Shown piece after piece: positions 47,073 through 57,481 of a stretch of 64,000 bases of DNA. Each line of letters begins with the position of its first letter. Position 1 is the stretch's first letter. The stretch comes from Cohnella thermotolerans DSM 17683 (GTDB taxonomy: Bacteria; Bacillota; Bacilli; Paenibacillales; Paenibacillaceae): positions 1 to 64,000 of the forward strand of contig NZ_AUCP01000037.1 of the NCBI RefSeq assembly GCF_000429825.1, read 5' to 3'. Under the pieces are notes generated by a model. That model searched no databases. It saw only the letters and a program-made list of their open reading frames with translations, and had not been told where the DNA came from. Both the position numbers and the translations under genes were made by a program.

Positions 47073-48245
47073 CTACGTCTTCGCGAGCACATGGTTGACG
47101 GTCTCGATGGCCGTCCGTCCCCGCAGGTAAACGCGGGGAACCCGCTTGCCAACCAAACAGACGATTTCATAGTTGATCGTATCCAGAAGGGAAGCGATCT
47201 CTTCGACGGGCAAACCGCCTTCTTCGGTGCGGCCGAACAGAAGCACTTCGTCTCCCGCCCGGACGCCGGGTATGTCGCTGACATCAAGCATCGTCTGGTC
47301 CATGCATACTCTTCCGACGATCGGCGCTTTGCGTCCGCCGATCATCAGGCTGCCCCGGTTGGACAACCGGCGGGACAGCCCGTCGGCATAGCCGGCCGGA
47401 ATGGTCGCGATCCAGCTTGGCCGTTCCGGCCGATAGGTGCACCCGTAGCTGATGGGCTGCCCGGCGGGCACCTGCTTCAATGCCGCGATTCTGGTTTTCC
47501 ACTTCATCGCCGGCAGCAGCTCGGGCAGTCCCGGCATCGGATCGGAAAAAGGAAGCAGCCCGTACAAGCCGATGCCCACCCGGACCATATCCAGATGCAT
47601 GTCCGGAAATCGCAGGCTCGCCGCGCTGTTGCAGCAGTGCTTGAGCGGGACCCGGACACCGTGCCGCTCCAGGTATTCGATATAAGCAAGAAACGTCTCA
47701 AATTGTTTGCGGGTGTACGTCTCATCCGGACTGTCGGCGCTGGCGAAATGCGTAAAGATGCCTTCCAGCCTGACCCATGGCGAGCTTGCCGCTTTTCGCG
47801 CCAAGTCAAGGGCCGTTTCCGGATCGGTCACGCCGAGCCGCGACATCCCTGTATCCGCTTTCAAATGCACGTCGGCATGCTGCCGATGGCGTGCCGCACA
47901 AGCGATCACGGATTCCAGTTCCTTCTCGGTAAACACGGTCACGGCGATGCGGTGCTTTACGGCCGCTTCGACGGATGCGGAAGGCGTGTACCCCAGAACG
48001 AGAATGGGGCAATCGATGCCTGCCGCCCGAAGCTGCAAGGCTTCGTCCAATAAGGCCACGCCAAGCCAATCCGCCCCGGCTTCCAGCGCCGCCTTGGCGA
48101 CCTGGACGGCGCCATGGCCGTAACCGTCCGCCTTGACCACCGCCATGAAGCGGCAGGAAGGCTTTAGTCCCGCCTTGATCGTCTTCACATTATGCGCAAT
48201 GGCGTCGAGCGAAACTTCGGCCCAAGTCTCCCTGTAACTAAACAC
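47073..48245 (-). CDS. alr: Alanine racemase
   Basis: A 390-residue PLP enzyme that interconverts L- and D-alanine for cell-wall synthesis or D-alanine catabolism. The PLP lysine is Lys38 in VVKADGYGHG; the second-domain Tyr is in ISYGCTYRP, and RVCMDQTMLDVS is the family C-domain signature. I start at the GTG at 48245 because GGAGGCGGC precedes it; upstream in-frame codons to 48299 run into the ald terminator. Lying after ald, it could convert D-alanine for deamination by Ald. Confidence 0.93.
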   Translation of the reverse strand: MFSYRETWAEVSLDAIAHNVKTIKAGLKPSCRFMAVVKADGYGHGAVQVAKAALEAGADWLGVALLDEALQLRAAGIDCPILVLGYTPSASVEAAVKHRIAVTVFTEKELESVIACAARHRQHADVHLKADTGMSRLGVTDPETALDLARKAASSPWVRLEGIFTHFASADSPDETYTRKQFETFLAYIEYLERHGVRVPLKHCCNSAASLRFPDMHLDMVRVGIGLYGLLPFSDPMPGLPELLPAMKWKTRIAALKQVPAGQPISYGCTYRPERPSWIATIPAGYADGLSRRLSNRGSLMIGGRKAPIVGRVCMDQTMLDVSDIPGVRAGDEVLLFGRTEEGGLPVEEIASLLDTINYEIVCLVGKRVPRVYLRGRTAIETVNHVLAKT

Positions 48246-48297
48246 GATGTGAGCCGCCTCCGTTCGGGCCGCGTTGCAATCCGACGCGGCATGTTGC

Positions 48298-48329
48298 AAA
48301 ACCCCTCCAAGCCATAACCGAAGGGGTAT
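48298..48329 (-). terminator. Terminator of ald
   Basis: Minus strand: ACCCCTTCGG ... GGAGGGGTTTTG forms a hairpin with short T tail just after the ald stop. Confidence 0.55.
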
Positions 48330-48341
48330 TTATTGGAATGA

Positions 48342-49475
48342 TTACAGGACAAACGGAAGTTTTGCCAGCGCTTTTTCGACAGGGACGTATTCGTGGCCAA
48401 GGCTGTCGGCCACCGCTTTATACGCAACGCTGCCCGCTGCGACATTGACCCCTTGAAGCAGCGCCTTGTTCTCCTGCACGGCGCGGATGACGCCTTTATT
48501 GGCGATTTGCAAGGCGTACGGCATGGTCACATTGGTCAGCGCGATCGTAGACGTTCTCGGAACGGCCCCCGGCATATTCGCGACAGCGTAATGAACGACT
48601 CCGTGTTTGACAAACGTCGGATTGTCATGCGTCGTAATGTGGTCTACGGTTTCAAGGATGCCGCCTTGGTCGATCGCCACATCCACAACCACCGAGCCCG
48701 GTTTCATGGAGCGGATCATGCTCTCCGTGACCAGCTTCGGCGCTTTCGCACCCGGAATGAGCACCGCTCCCACGACCAGATCGGATTCCGAAACCGCTTC
48801 GGCAATATTGAACGGATTGGACATCATCGTTTGAATGTCGGCTCCGAAAATATCGTCCAACTGACGCAGACGTTCCGGATTCAGATCGATAATCGTCACA
48901 TGAGCGCCGAGCCCGACCGCGATTTTGGCCGCATTGGTGCCGACGATGCCTCCGCCGACAATCGTTACTTTTGCCCGCTTCACGCCGGGCACGCCTCCGA
49001 GCAGAACGCCTTTGCCGCCGTAAACCTTTTCCAGAAATTGCGCTCCGATTTGCGGCGCCATCCGGCCGGCCACTTCGCTCATCGGCGTCAAAAGCGGCAG
49101 CGTACGGTTCACTTCTACGGTTTCATAGGCGACTGCGGTAACGCCTTTTTCCATCAGCGCCCGGGTCAATTCCGGCTCTGCCGCCAGATGCAGGTACGTA
49201 AACAGAATCAATCCGTCACGGAAATAGCCGTATTCGGACGGCAAGGGTTCTTTCACTTTCATGATCATATCGGCGTTGGCCCAGACGTCGGCCGCCTGCT
49301 GGAGAATCGTCGCTCCGGCTGCGGCGTAGTCTTCATTCGTGAAACCGCTTCCCAATCCGGCGTCGCTTTCAATCATCACTTGATGTCCGGCTTTGACGAA
49401 AGCGTCTACACCTGCCGGAGTGATGGCCACCCGGTTTTCGTTGTTTTTAATTTCCTTGGGAATCCCGATTTTCAT
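48342..49475 (-). CDS. ald: L-alanine dehydrogenase
   Basis: A 377-residue NAD-dependent enzyme that deaminates L-alanine to pyruvate and ammonia, used in alanine catabolism and sporulation. The N-terminal [17 protein letters not shown] signature, catalytic Lys and His regions ([16 protein letters not shown]) and the Rossmann motif [12 protein letters not shown] are present at normal length. ATG with AAGGAGAG. The upstream PucR-family gene resembles AdeR, the known activator of ald in Bacillus subtilis. Confidence 0.95.
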   Translation of the reverse strand: MKIGIPKEIKNNENRVAITPAGVDAFVKAGHQVMIESDAGLGSGFTNEDYAAAGATILQQAADVWANADMIMKVKEPLPSEYGYFRDGLILFTYLHLAAEPELTRALMEKGVTAVAYETVEVNRTLPLLTPMSEVAGRMAPQIGAQFLEKVYGGKGVLLGGVPGVKRAKVTIVGGGIVGTNAAKIAVGLGAHVTIIDLNPERLRQLDDIFGADIQTMMSNPFNIAEAVSESDLVVGAVLIPGAKAPKLVTESMIRSMKPGSVVVDVAIDQGGILETVDHITTHDNPTFVKHGVVHYAVANMPGAVPRTSTIALTNVTMPYALQIANKGVIRAVQENKALLQGVNVAAGSVAYKAVADSLGHEYVPVEKALAKLPFVL

Positions 49476-49619
49476 GTCTAATCTCTCCTTTGTCTGATGC
49501 GGTCTATAGCCAGTATAAGGGAGTAAGCGCTTTATTACGTTGTTCGGAATTCAGAAAATATGTCGGGAGCCTTGTGAAAATCAACAAAGCTCCGCTTCCC
49601 TTTGCTTCTTGCGTTCCGG

Positions 49620-50853
49620 CTACTCCAGCATTTTTTCCGCCTTTAAATCCAGATAAAGCGTAACCTTCTGATCCATGCTGTTCAGGTCAATGTCCACGAT
49701 CTCAGCGATGCGCTTCAGGCGGTACGTGAGCGTGTTTATGTGAACATGAAGCAGATCCGCCGTGGCTTTGACATTGCTGTCTTGGCTTAAATACAATTCC
49801 AGCGTCTGCAGCAGTTCGCTGTTGTGCTCGCGGTCGTACTTCCGCAATTTGCTCAGAGCGGGATTCTCGAACCGGTGCAGCTGCTTTTCCTGCAATATGT
49901 GAGGGAGATAGCGATAGTAACCCAAATCGGGATAGGAATGCGCTGAACTCGTTTCCTCGGGAAACCGCCGCTTGATTTGCAGAAGCGTCAAGGCTTCCTG
50001 GTAGCTCCGCTCCACCATCGCGTAGTCGCTGTAGATCATTCCGCTGCCGCTATCCACAGGCGAGATTCCGAAACGCTGCTTCATTTGGCGGAACATCCGC
50101 AACATAGCTTCCCACTGCTCCTCCTCATGGCCGGCCGCTGGGGAAGGCGCCGCCGCCAACAGAACCAATCGGGCATCGGTCATTGCATGCAGAACGATCC
50201 GCACGAAAGGCGTCGTTTCCAACGTATAGCGGATTTGCTGTTGGAGTTTGTCGGAAATGGCTTCTTCGAACTGAGACCGTCACGTGATACCGTTCCGGCA
50301 GCCGCACGCCAAGCAGCTTCGCCCTTTCCCGGACCGTTTCGTCCAACTGCAGATGGCCGGTCAGAAGCTGCCAGAAAAAATCATGATAGCTTTTCTCTTC
50401 TTTTCGGCTTTTCATCTGAAGCTGGATTAACAGCGATCTGGCGGCATCGGCCGCTCGTTTGAGCAGATGCAATCCGTGTTCGCCAAGAGGCTCGTTCACT
50501 TCCAGAAGCCATATATAACCGAGGACTTCCTGATTTCGGCGAATCGCGATTGCCACCCGGTCGCCCAACCCGATTTCCCCCATCGCAGAAATCCGGATCG
50601 GGAGTTCACTTTGCAGCAGACGCTTCATCACGCCGTCTCTCCATAAGGTGCTGATGACTTTGTCCGGTACTTTGCGTCCCATGATGGTCGATATTCGGGC
50701 GGGGTCCGTCATATCTTCGTGCGAACTGTATGCGAGCAGCCGGTGATTGGTGTCCTCGATCGTTACCGGACAGCGCAGCTCACCATAGATGGTTTCCGCC
50801 AGCGTATCCAGACTGCCGAAACTTTGGTCAAACGGATTGGTGTCTTGATTCAT
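49620..50853 (-). pseudogene. PucR-family regulator (AdeR-like), frameshifted
   Basis: Two frames make one protein of about 410 residues. The first (50853 to about 50275) carries the sensor part (IEDTNHRLLAYSSHEDMTD); the second (about 50272 to 49620) carries the GGDEF-like middle and the PucR C-terminal HTH (VKATADLLHVHINTLTYRLKRI). YHVTVS should run into QFEEAISDKLQQQIRYTLET; one surplus base near 50275 breaks the frame. Start ATG at 50853 with GAGGAG. By synteny with ald it is an AdeR-type activator. Either the shift is a sequence error or ald has lost its activator. Confidence 0.8.
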
Positions 50854-51054
50854 CCTCAGACTCCTCAAGCTTCAATTTCTTCCATAAGAGGGCTCAGCCC
50901 CCGAGCGTCAAGGTCACATTTGTAGAATGTCACAAAAGCGGCAAGAAAATTTCTCACTACGCAACAAATCGGAACGGCCCGTTTTACAGTACGATAAGGG
51001 TGCCGAATGAAAGGAAATTTAACGATTCCGTTTTTCGGCATGTTTCACCCCGAT

Positions 51055-51068
51055 TGACAGCGCTTACA
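51055..51068. promoter_or_regulatory. cre box upstream of the amino-acid permease gene
   Basis: TGACAGCGCTTACA fits every fixed position of the cre consensus and lies 24 bases before the permease start, a position that would let CcpA block transcription. Confidence 0.65.
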
Positions 51069-51091
51069 AAAATGATGAAAGGGGTTTCACT

Positions 51092-52495
51092 ATGAGCAAT
51101 CAACAAGAAAAAACCGAGTTGAACCGCGGGCTTCAACAACGACACATCAATTTGATGTCCTTAGGGGCGGCAATTGGGGTCGGGTTGTTCCTCGGTTCCG
51201 CATCCGCCATCAAATTGGCCGGACCTGCGATTTTGTTGGCTTATGGCATCGGCGGTATCGCCATCTTCTTTATCATGCGCGCGCTTGGGGAGATGGCGAT
51301 TCATCAACCGATCGCAGGCTCCTTCAGCCGGTATGCCCGCAACTACATGGGACCCCTGTTCGGATACTTGACCGGCTGGAACTATTGGTTTTTATGGGTT
51401 ATCACTTGTATGGCGGAGATTACAGCCGTAAGCGTATACATGGAGTTCTGGTTCCCGGGTATGCCTCGCTGGATCTGGGCACTGGCCGCTCTAATCATCA
51501 TGAGCGCCGTCAACCTGATTGCCGTCAAAGCCTATGGCGAGCTGGAATTCTGGTTTGCGCTTATTAAAATCGCGGCCATCATCCTGATGATTCTGCTTGG
51601 AGTCGGCATGATCGTATTTGGTCTCGGCAACGGCGGCACCCCTGTAGGTATCGGCAATCTATGGCAGCACGGCGGATTTCTGCCGAACGGTTGGAAGGGC
51701 GTTCTCTTGTCCCTGCAGATGGTGATGTTCGCTTATCTGGGGATTGAGATGATCGGGGTCACCGCAGGCGAAGTGCAAAACCCTAAAAAGACGTTGTCCC
51801 GCGCCATTGACAGCGTTTTCTGGAGAATCCTCCTTTTCTACGTCGGCGCCCTGTTTGTCATCATGTCCATCTATCCTTGGAACGAAATCGGACAAAAAGG
51901 CAGCCCGTTCGTTATGACCTTCGATCATTTCGGCATTCCGTATGCGGCAGGCATCATTAACTTTGTCGTACTGACGGCGGCATTGTCCTCCTGCAACAGC
52001 GGCATCTTCAGCACCGGCCGCATGCTGTTCAACTTGGCTCAACAAGGGGAAGCTTCTCCGAAATTCGGTCAGCTGAGCAAGAGCGGCGTACCCGGCACTG
52101 CGATCATTGTCTCCGCGTTGGCACTGCTCGTGGGCGTCGTGTTGAACTACCTGGTTCCGGAAAAAGTATTTACCTGGGTAACCAGCATTGCCACGTTTGG
52201 CGCGGTATGGACGTGGGCAGTGATCCTGATTTCGCAGCTTCGGTTCCGCAAATCGTTGTCCATTGCCGAACGGAACCAGCTCGCCTACAAAATGCCCTGG
52301 GCACCTTACAGTTCTTATCTGTCCCTTGCGTTCCTTGCCCTCGTCATCGTCCTGATGGCTTTCTCGCCGGGAACCCGGATCGCCCTGGTGGTCGGCCCGA
52401 TCTGGTATGCCATCCTGATTGGGGTATACTACAGAAAAGGACTGCATAAGAAAAGTCAAATGCACCTTGTGAATAACGATAAAATGGCTGGATGA
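51092..52495 (+). CDS. Amino-acid permease (APC family, AlaP/ProY-like)
   Basis: A 467-residue permease with 12 membrane helices. The amino-acid transporter signature lies near the N terminus (NLMSLGAAIGVGLFLGSASAI) and in GSFSRYARNYMGPLFGYLTGWNYW. It belongs to the AAT-type symporters for alanine, proline or related amino acids. ATG after AAAGGGG. Divergent from the AdeR-like/ald genes, which makes alanine the likeliest substrate; a cre box precedes it and a strong terminator follows. Confidence 0.9.
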   Translation: MSNQQEKTELNRGLQQRHINLMSLGAAIGVGLFLGSASAIKLAGPAILLAYGIGGIAIFFIMRALGEMAIHQPIAGSFSRYARNYMGPLFGYLTGWNYWFLWVITCMAEITAVSVYMEFWFPGMPRWIWALAALIIMSAVNLIAVKAYGELEFWFALIKIAAIILMILLGVGMIVFGLGNGGTPVGIGNLWQHGGFLPNGWKGVLLSLQMVMFAYLGIEMIGVTAGEVQNPKKTLSRAIDSVFWRILLFYVGALFVIMSIYPWNEIGQKGSPFVMTFDHFGIPYAAGIINFVVLTAALSSCNSGIFSTGRMLFNLAQQGEASPKFGQLSKSGVPGTAIIVSALALLVGVVLNYLVPEKVFTWVTSIATFGAVWTWAVILISQLRFRKSLSIAERNQLAYKMPWAPYSSYLSLAFLALVIVLMAFSPGTRIALVVGPIWYAILIGVYYRKGLHKKSQMHLVNNDKMAG

Positions 52496-52541
52496 TCGGC
52501 AGGCTTTTGCACTCGGTTTATGTAAACCCTTACAATCGAAT

Positions 52542-52572
52542 GCCTCCTGGCGGGAACCCGGGGGGCTTCTTC
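52542..52572 (+). terminator. Terminator of the permease gene
   Basis: GCCTCCTGG and CCGGGGGGC pair fully (with GU) around CGGGAAC and run into TTCTTCT, 47 bases after the stop. Confidence 0.7.
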
Positions 52573-52651
52573 TCCTATCCGAAATGAAGATTGAGTCCCG
52601 GTTTGAGCTATTAAAAAAGCTGGACACAAACTCCGAATCGAATTACCTGTA

Positions 52652-53044
52652 TCAATCCTGCACTAACCAAGTTTTTGCATCCTCCGGATCGCTATAGAAT
52701 TTAATCGGTGTATACATATCGATCTGTAATTTTTTGATCGTATTGCGAAATCTCCACCTATCGATAGCCGAAAAGCCTACAATTGATAATTTTCCGATGT
52801 AATTATCCAGACGATGTAAACTTTTGACGAATTCCATAAGAACTTCATTGGTTAATGAAGTTTCATAAAAATCGACCCATACATTCAGTTTGCGATTTTT
52901 ACCAATAATAAACGATTCTTCGGATTTCATAATGTTGAAAAGCGCGTCTGTATCTTTGAAAAAACTTCCGTATTTTAAACAATGAACTTCACCCCCCTTG
53001 TAATAATAGGGGAAAACGGAACCGCCGGGTGATTTTTGCAGCAT
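52652..53044 (-). CDS. Small STAS/SpoIIAA-like hypothetical protein
   Basis: A 130-residue soluble protein of alternating strands and helices (LNVWVDFYETSLTNEVLMEFVKSL and LSIVGFSAIDRWRFRNTI), a pattern reminiscent of the STAS/SpoIIAA-like fold, though I cannot name the family. I take the ATG at 53044, with GGAGGAG 9 bases upstream; an ATG at 53053 touches that ribosome site. Base composition is more AT-rich than the neighbours. Monocistronic, divergent from the FAD protein gene. Function unknown. Confidence 0.6.
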   Translation of the reverse strand: MLQKSPGGSVFPYYYKGGEVHCLKYGSFFKDTDALFNIMKSEESFIIGKNRKLNVWVDFYETSLTNEVLMEFVKSLHRLDNYIGKLSIVGFSAIDRWRFRNTIKKLQIDMYTPIKFYSDPEDAKTWLVQD

Positions 53045-53315
53045 AAATGGCATCTCCTCCGTTTGCTGAGTTAAATGGATCCTCTACATATAATACAAAA
53101 AAATCCAATACGCATCGACCGAATACTTGGGGATAACGCAAAGCGATATAGAGCATGCGGACGATGTTGTCATCTTTCGGTCGTCTTACGGACAACATGG
53201 CATTAAGCCTCTTTCGATGATCGATGGCCGGACTTCCGCCTTGCGGTTTACGTTCGTTTGCTTTTCTTCTAAGTTACCCCTTACAATTGGAGACAGCGAA
53301 TCGGAGGAAAGCTGT

Positions 53316-54674
53316 ATGGAATATGATATCGTAATTATTGGAGCCGGAGTCAGCGGGATCTTCGCCGCGCATGAATTGGCCGGAACCGGTCAAAGCATAT
53401 TGATGATCGATAAAGGGAAGAAGCTTGAGGAACGCAACTGCCCTTTGGATCGCGGTCAAAGTTGCGGCTGTGATGCGTGCGATAAGTATGTGGGATTCGG
53501 TGGTTTGGGATTGTCGGAAGGCAAGTACAACTATACGAATGACTTTGGAGGCTATCTTGAGCGAAAAGTAGGCTATCGCCGTGCTTTGCAGCTTATGGAT
53601 GAAGTGGACCATCTTCTGTGCCGGTACGGGGGCAGCCAAGCCGAGGTGTATTACACCGGAGATCCCGATCTTGTCGAAAGAGCGAAAAAGGCTGGCTTTG
53701 ACGTTTTGACAACCAAAACACGGCATTTGGGGACCGAACTCTCGCGGCATGTGCTTCAAGGGATGTACAATTATTTGGAAAACCGGATGGATTGGCGGCT
53801 TGAGACAGAGGTTCTTAAGATCTACAATCGGAAGAATGGCGGATTCAGGCTCGTTACCTCCCATTGTGAGATCATCGAGACAGACAAGCTGATCATCGCA
53901 ACCGGACGCAGCGGCAAAGAGTGGTTTTCCCGGCAATGCCATTTCCTTGGTCTTAAACCGGGAGAATCAAGAGTTGATTTGGGTTTGCGTATCGAAATGC
54001 GCGGCAATCAGTTAGATTCATTATTGAATCGAACATTCGAGATCAAGCTGCGCTTCGAAGGTAACGATTATTCGGCGACCACCTATTGCATGAACCCTCA
54101 CGGGAGGGTTGTTTTCAAGCACCAAGAGGGGCTGACCATGCCGGATGGGCAGAACTACCGGGAACAGAAGGAAAGCTCAAAGAACTTGAACTTTAGCTTA
54201 TTTATTCCGTCCTACTTTTCATCGCTCGAAGAGGCAGATCGGTATCTGCGGGAAGTGGTCGGAGGTATCAATCGCGGTATTGGCCGAATTGCGGTTCAAC
54301 GGCTTGGTGATTTGCGGACAGGCTCCGTCGTGTATGGCCCCGATCAAACCAGCGCTATCGTACCGACTCTTGAAGCCGATTTTGCCGATCTACGGCGAGA
54401 AGTTCCGGAACTTTATATCCGGGCGACATTGGAGTTTCTGGAAGCATTGGAAACGCTGCTGGGAGAGCCGATTGACGGAGATACCCTTCTTTATGCCATT
54501 GACGGTAAACTGTATTCGCCCGGTGTCGAGACCAACGAACGTTTTGAGACCTGTATCCGTCACCTATACGTGATCGGAGACTGCTCCGGCACGACCCATT
54601 CTCTATCTCAAGCTGCCGCCAGCGGTTTATATGTGGGACGCGCGTTGGGCCGATCTGGGAATAGCCGGAACTAG
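53316..54674 (+). CDS. FAD-dependent dehydrogenase, COG2509-like
   Basis: A 452-residue flavoprotein. The N-terminal FAD motif is IIGAGVSGIFAAHEL (residues 6-20), followed by a Cys-rich segment (CPLDRGQSCGCDACDKYVGFGG, counted in two pieces: CPLDRGQ and SCGCDACDKY) that could hold a metal or redox-active pair, and a C-terminal GDCSGTTHSLSQAAASG flavin-binding motif. It belongs to the uncharacterised FAD-dependent dehydrogenases of COG2509. I start at the ATG at 53316 (GGAGGAAAG upstream), giving the Rossmann fold its usual N terminus. Substrate unknown. Confidence 0.8.
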   Translation: MEYDIVIIGAGVSGIFAAHELAGTGQSILMIDKGKKLEERNCPLDRGQSCGCDACDKYVGFGGLGLSEGKYNYTNDFGGYLERKVGYRRALQLMDEVDHLLCRYGGSQAEVYYTGDPDLVERAKKAGFDVLTTKTRHLGTELSRHVLQGMYNYLENRMDWRLETEVLKIYNRKNGGFRLVTSHCEIIETDKLIIATGRSGKEWFSRQCHFLGLKPGESRVDLGLRIEMRGNQLDSLLNRTFEIKLRFEGNDYSATTYCMNPHGRVVFKHQEGLTMPDGQNYREQKESSKNLNFSLFIPSYFSSLEEADRYLREVVGGINRGIGRIAVQRLGDLRTGSVVYGPDQTSAIVPTLEADFADLRREVPELYIRATLEFLEALETLLGEPIDGDTLLYAIDGKLYSPGVETNERFETCIRHLYVIGDCSGTTHSLSQAAASGLYVGRALGRSGNSRN

Positions 54675-54748
54675 CCGATCACGTCAATGAATGATCAGCA
54701 GATCCCGCATCTTGTATCGAAACAACTCTGAAATCCGGCGCGTTTTTT

Positions 54749-54780
54749 TCAAAAAAGGAAGGTTCATCTTTGAACCTTCC
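54749..54780 (-). terminator. Hairpin between the FAD gene and the helD remnant
   Basis: GGAAGGTTCA and TGAACCTTCC pair around a short loop; on the minus strand TTTTTT follows. It suits termination of helD and may act in both directions. Confidence 0.65.
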
Positions 54781-54866
54781 CTTGACCGGATGACCAGGCC
54801 CGTGGAACCGCGGCGGTTTCGTTGCGTTTTTGGAGATGGAAACAGGCTTGTTTTCTGGGGACTTTG

Positions 54867-56997
54867 CTACTGGTCCACTTCATACAACGCCTCATCCAGC
54901 GCCTGGAGATAGGGCGTCCATTCTCCTACCGAGTAGAGCAGCAGCCGATGCATCGCGCGCGTACATGCCGTGTAGAAGAGCTTGCGTTCGTTTTCCCGGT
55001 AGTACGTCTGTGCAGAAGCGTCGTAGATCAGCACTGCGTCGAATTCTACTCCCTTGGCGAGATATACGGGAATCACCATCGCCCCCTTCTCGAAGTCGGG
55101 CGTTTTTTTGGTGATCAGCCGCAGCTCAAGGCTGCCCAGAGCCGTCAGGAGAGCATAAGCGTCTCTGCTTTCGGCCGCGGTCTTGGTGATGACGGCGATG
55201 GAGCCGAAGCCTTCGGCCAAAAGCGCCGCGAGGTGCTCCGCCATGCGAACCGTCCGCTCCTCGCTGCTGCTTGCTTGGACAAGAAGCGGTTTCCTGCCGC
55301 TCCGCTCAAAGGGCACGATCTCCTCGCCGCCCGGCACAAGCATCCTCGTGAACGCCACAATCTCGCGGGTGGAGCGATAACTGCGCACAAGACGGAACAG
55401 GCTCGTCTCAGCCTCGCCGTAAAGCCGGAACAGCGGCGAATCCGCCTCGTGCAGATTCGTCGCCTGCGGGAAGATCGCTTGGCCGAAATCGCCGAGCACC
55501 GTCATGCGAGCGCGGGGGAACAGCTTTTTGAGATATGCGTATTGAAACATCGAATAATCCTGTCCCTCATCGACGAAGAGATGCCGCACCTCCATGTTCG
55601 TCCGCGCGCCTTCGATGAGCTCTTGCAAGTACAGATACGGCGTCGCATCTTCGTAGAACAGCTCGCCCCGGTTCAGCTTCTCCTTGGTTTGCGCGCAGAT
55701 GGCCGGCCAGTGCTCGGGGACATCGGCTGCATGCGTCATCTCCCGGTAAACGTCCACATCGCCGAACAACTGGACGTACAGCCCCCTCACGTCGACGAAC
55801 TTCAGCCGCTTCACCTGCTGCCTTAGCGGGTTGAAGCGCTTTTTCACGATCATGCGCCGGAGCAGCTCTTCCTCCCGATCGGCAAAGTCGAAGTCCCCTT
55901 CGTCCCGCCGGCGCTTCTTGTGCAATATCTCGAAGACTTCGGCGTATCGTTCGGCAAAATCGAAAACCTCCCGCTCCTTGTGCAGCGCGTCGAACACTTC
56001 GGCGTACTGCTCCTTGTCAAGGTAATGAAGCTCTTCCTGCACCCAAGGCGCCTCCCGCTCCTTGCGCTCCAACGAAGTCAGCTGCTCCAGCAGCCATTCC
56101 CGCAATAAAACGATACGATTGGCCAGACGGACAGAAGTGTCGTAGCTGTAAAATTGCGCCTTTATTTGCTCGGCGGTGATCAGATCGCGGTCCCGGAAGC
56201 GGATGCCGATAAATCGCATCCCTTCCCGCTCCAGCCATAACGCATAGTTGTGAAGAACTTACAGGAAAGCTTCTGAGGCCTTATACACGATCCCGCTCAG
56301 ACGGGCTTCATACCCGTGCTCGGACTGCTCTGTCAGGACGTATTCGATCTGATCGAACGGGTCCTCAAGCCGCAGCGACGCTCCAAGCCAATAGTCGAGA
56401 TATTCCTGGAATGTCGTCTGCTGCATATTTTCCTCGCCGAGCTCAGGCAGGACGGTCGAGACGTAGCTGTTAAACATCGGATTGGGCGAGAAAAGCACGA
56501 TCTGGTCGGCCTTGAGCCGTTCGCGGTGTTTGTACAGCAAGTAGGCCACCCGCTGCAGCGCCGCGGAGGTCTTTCCGCTGCCGGCCGCCCCTTGCACAAT
56601 AAGCATTCGATTTTTATCGTCGCGGATGATGGCATTTTGTTCCTTCTGGATCGTCGCCACGATGCTCCTCATCTGCGCATCCGCCCCTTGGCTGAGGGCA
56701 CTGCTGCAGCATTTCGTCACCGATCGTGACACTCGCGTCGAACAAATGGCGAAGCTGCCCGTCACGAATCCGGTATTGCCGCTTCAGCAGCATCGTCCCG
56801 GTAACGCGTCCGCCCGGCGTTTCATAGGCGGCCGCCCCCGGCGGATAGTCATAGTATAAACTCGCAATCGGCGTACGCCAGTCATACACCAGGAAATTCA
56901 TCGCGTCTTCGTCCACGAAAGACGATACGCCAATGTAGACTTGCTCGGTGAAGCTTTCCCGCTGCCACTCCTTGGCGTTCACCATCGTCCCGAACAC
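54867..56997 (-). pseudogene. helD: HelD-type RNA polymerase-recycling helicase, broken
   Basis: Three pieces of a UvrD/Rep-like HelD protein: 56997-56700 (SSFVDEDAMNFLVYDWRTPI), 56715-56259 (Walker [20 protein letters not shown]) and 56220-54867 (Walker-B-like FVDEGQDYS and the C-terminal motor motifs). Damage is threefold. The N-terminal ~170-200 residues, including the part that enters the polymerase channel, are absent. One extra base near 56705 shifts the frame (MLQQ should continue [10 protein letters not shown]). A TAA at about 56256 interrupts ASEAFL, probably from CAA. HelD normally has about 750-780 residues and removes stalled RNA polymerase from DNA. Confidence 0.85.
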
Positions 56998-57083
56998 GCT
57001 CCTTTTCCTATTCGTTTGAAGAAGTAAAGAACAAGAAGTAAAAGAACATTTGACAAACCGCGCATCCGTGTGGTAAAATGAAA

Positions 57084-57111
57084 TTGTAATAAAGTTAAAA
57101 TGGGTTATACT
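57084..57111 (+). promoter_or_regulatory. Promoter of a short possible transcript
   Basis: TTGTAA, 16-base spacer, TATACT. About 75-90 bases downstream lies a strong terminator (57185-57210) with no gene between, so a small RNA of roughly 90-95 bases is possible. Confidence 0.4.
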
Positions 57112-57184
57112 ATAAAATTATTGCGGTGGCGTTTCAATCATACCACAGTGCTTTTTGGTGTGCAAATCTTTATATCAGGTTCCA

Positions 57185-57210
57185 AACCGGCTGGCTTCGC
57201 CGGTTTTTTT
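57185..57210 (+). terminator. Rho-independent terminator
   Basis: AACCGGC / GCCGGTT hairpin followed by TTTTTTT on the plus strand. It could end a small RNA begun at the promoter at 57084-57111. Confidence 0.7.
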
Positions 57211-57299
57211 GTTTCAATATCAGACAGGATATCGGGGAAACGGCTCTATATCTCGGCAACCGGTTGCCATCGGCAGCTTGAAGCAGACTTCATTCGCTC

Positions 57300-57480
57300 G
57301 TGCCCCACCATTATCTGACACTCCAAACGACGGTGCAATATGAGAGCAGCACAGGTACGTCTGCAACAGCTAACGGTTTAATGAAAATCAAATGGGAAGT
57401 TTACTACCCATCATCCTCCTTATTCGGTTCTGATTCGAAAGAGTTGCCATTTACGTATAATGTATCAAATTTTTTCTTTG
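57300..57480 (+). pseudogene. Unrecognised gene fragment interrupted by IS3 remnant
   Basis: An open stretch (YLTLQTTVQYESSTGTSATA and KIKWEVYYPSSSLFG) looks protein-like and AT-richer than its surroundings, but it lacks a convincing start and ends where the IS3-derived sequence begins. I cannot assign a family. Confidence 0.3.
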
Positions 57481-57481
57481 A

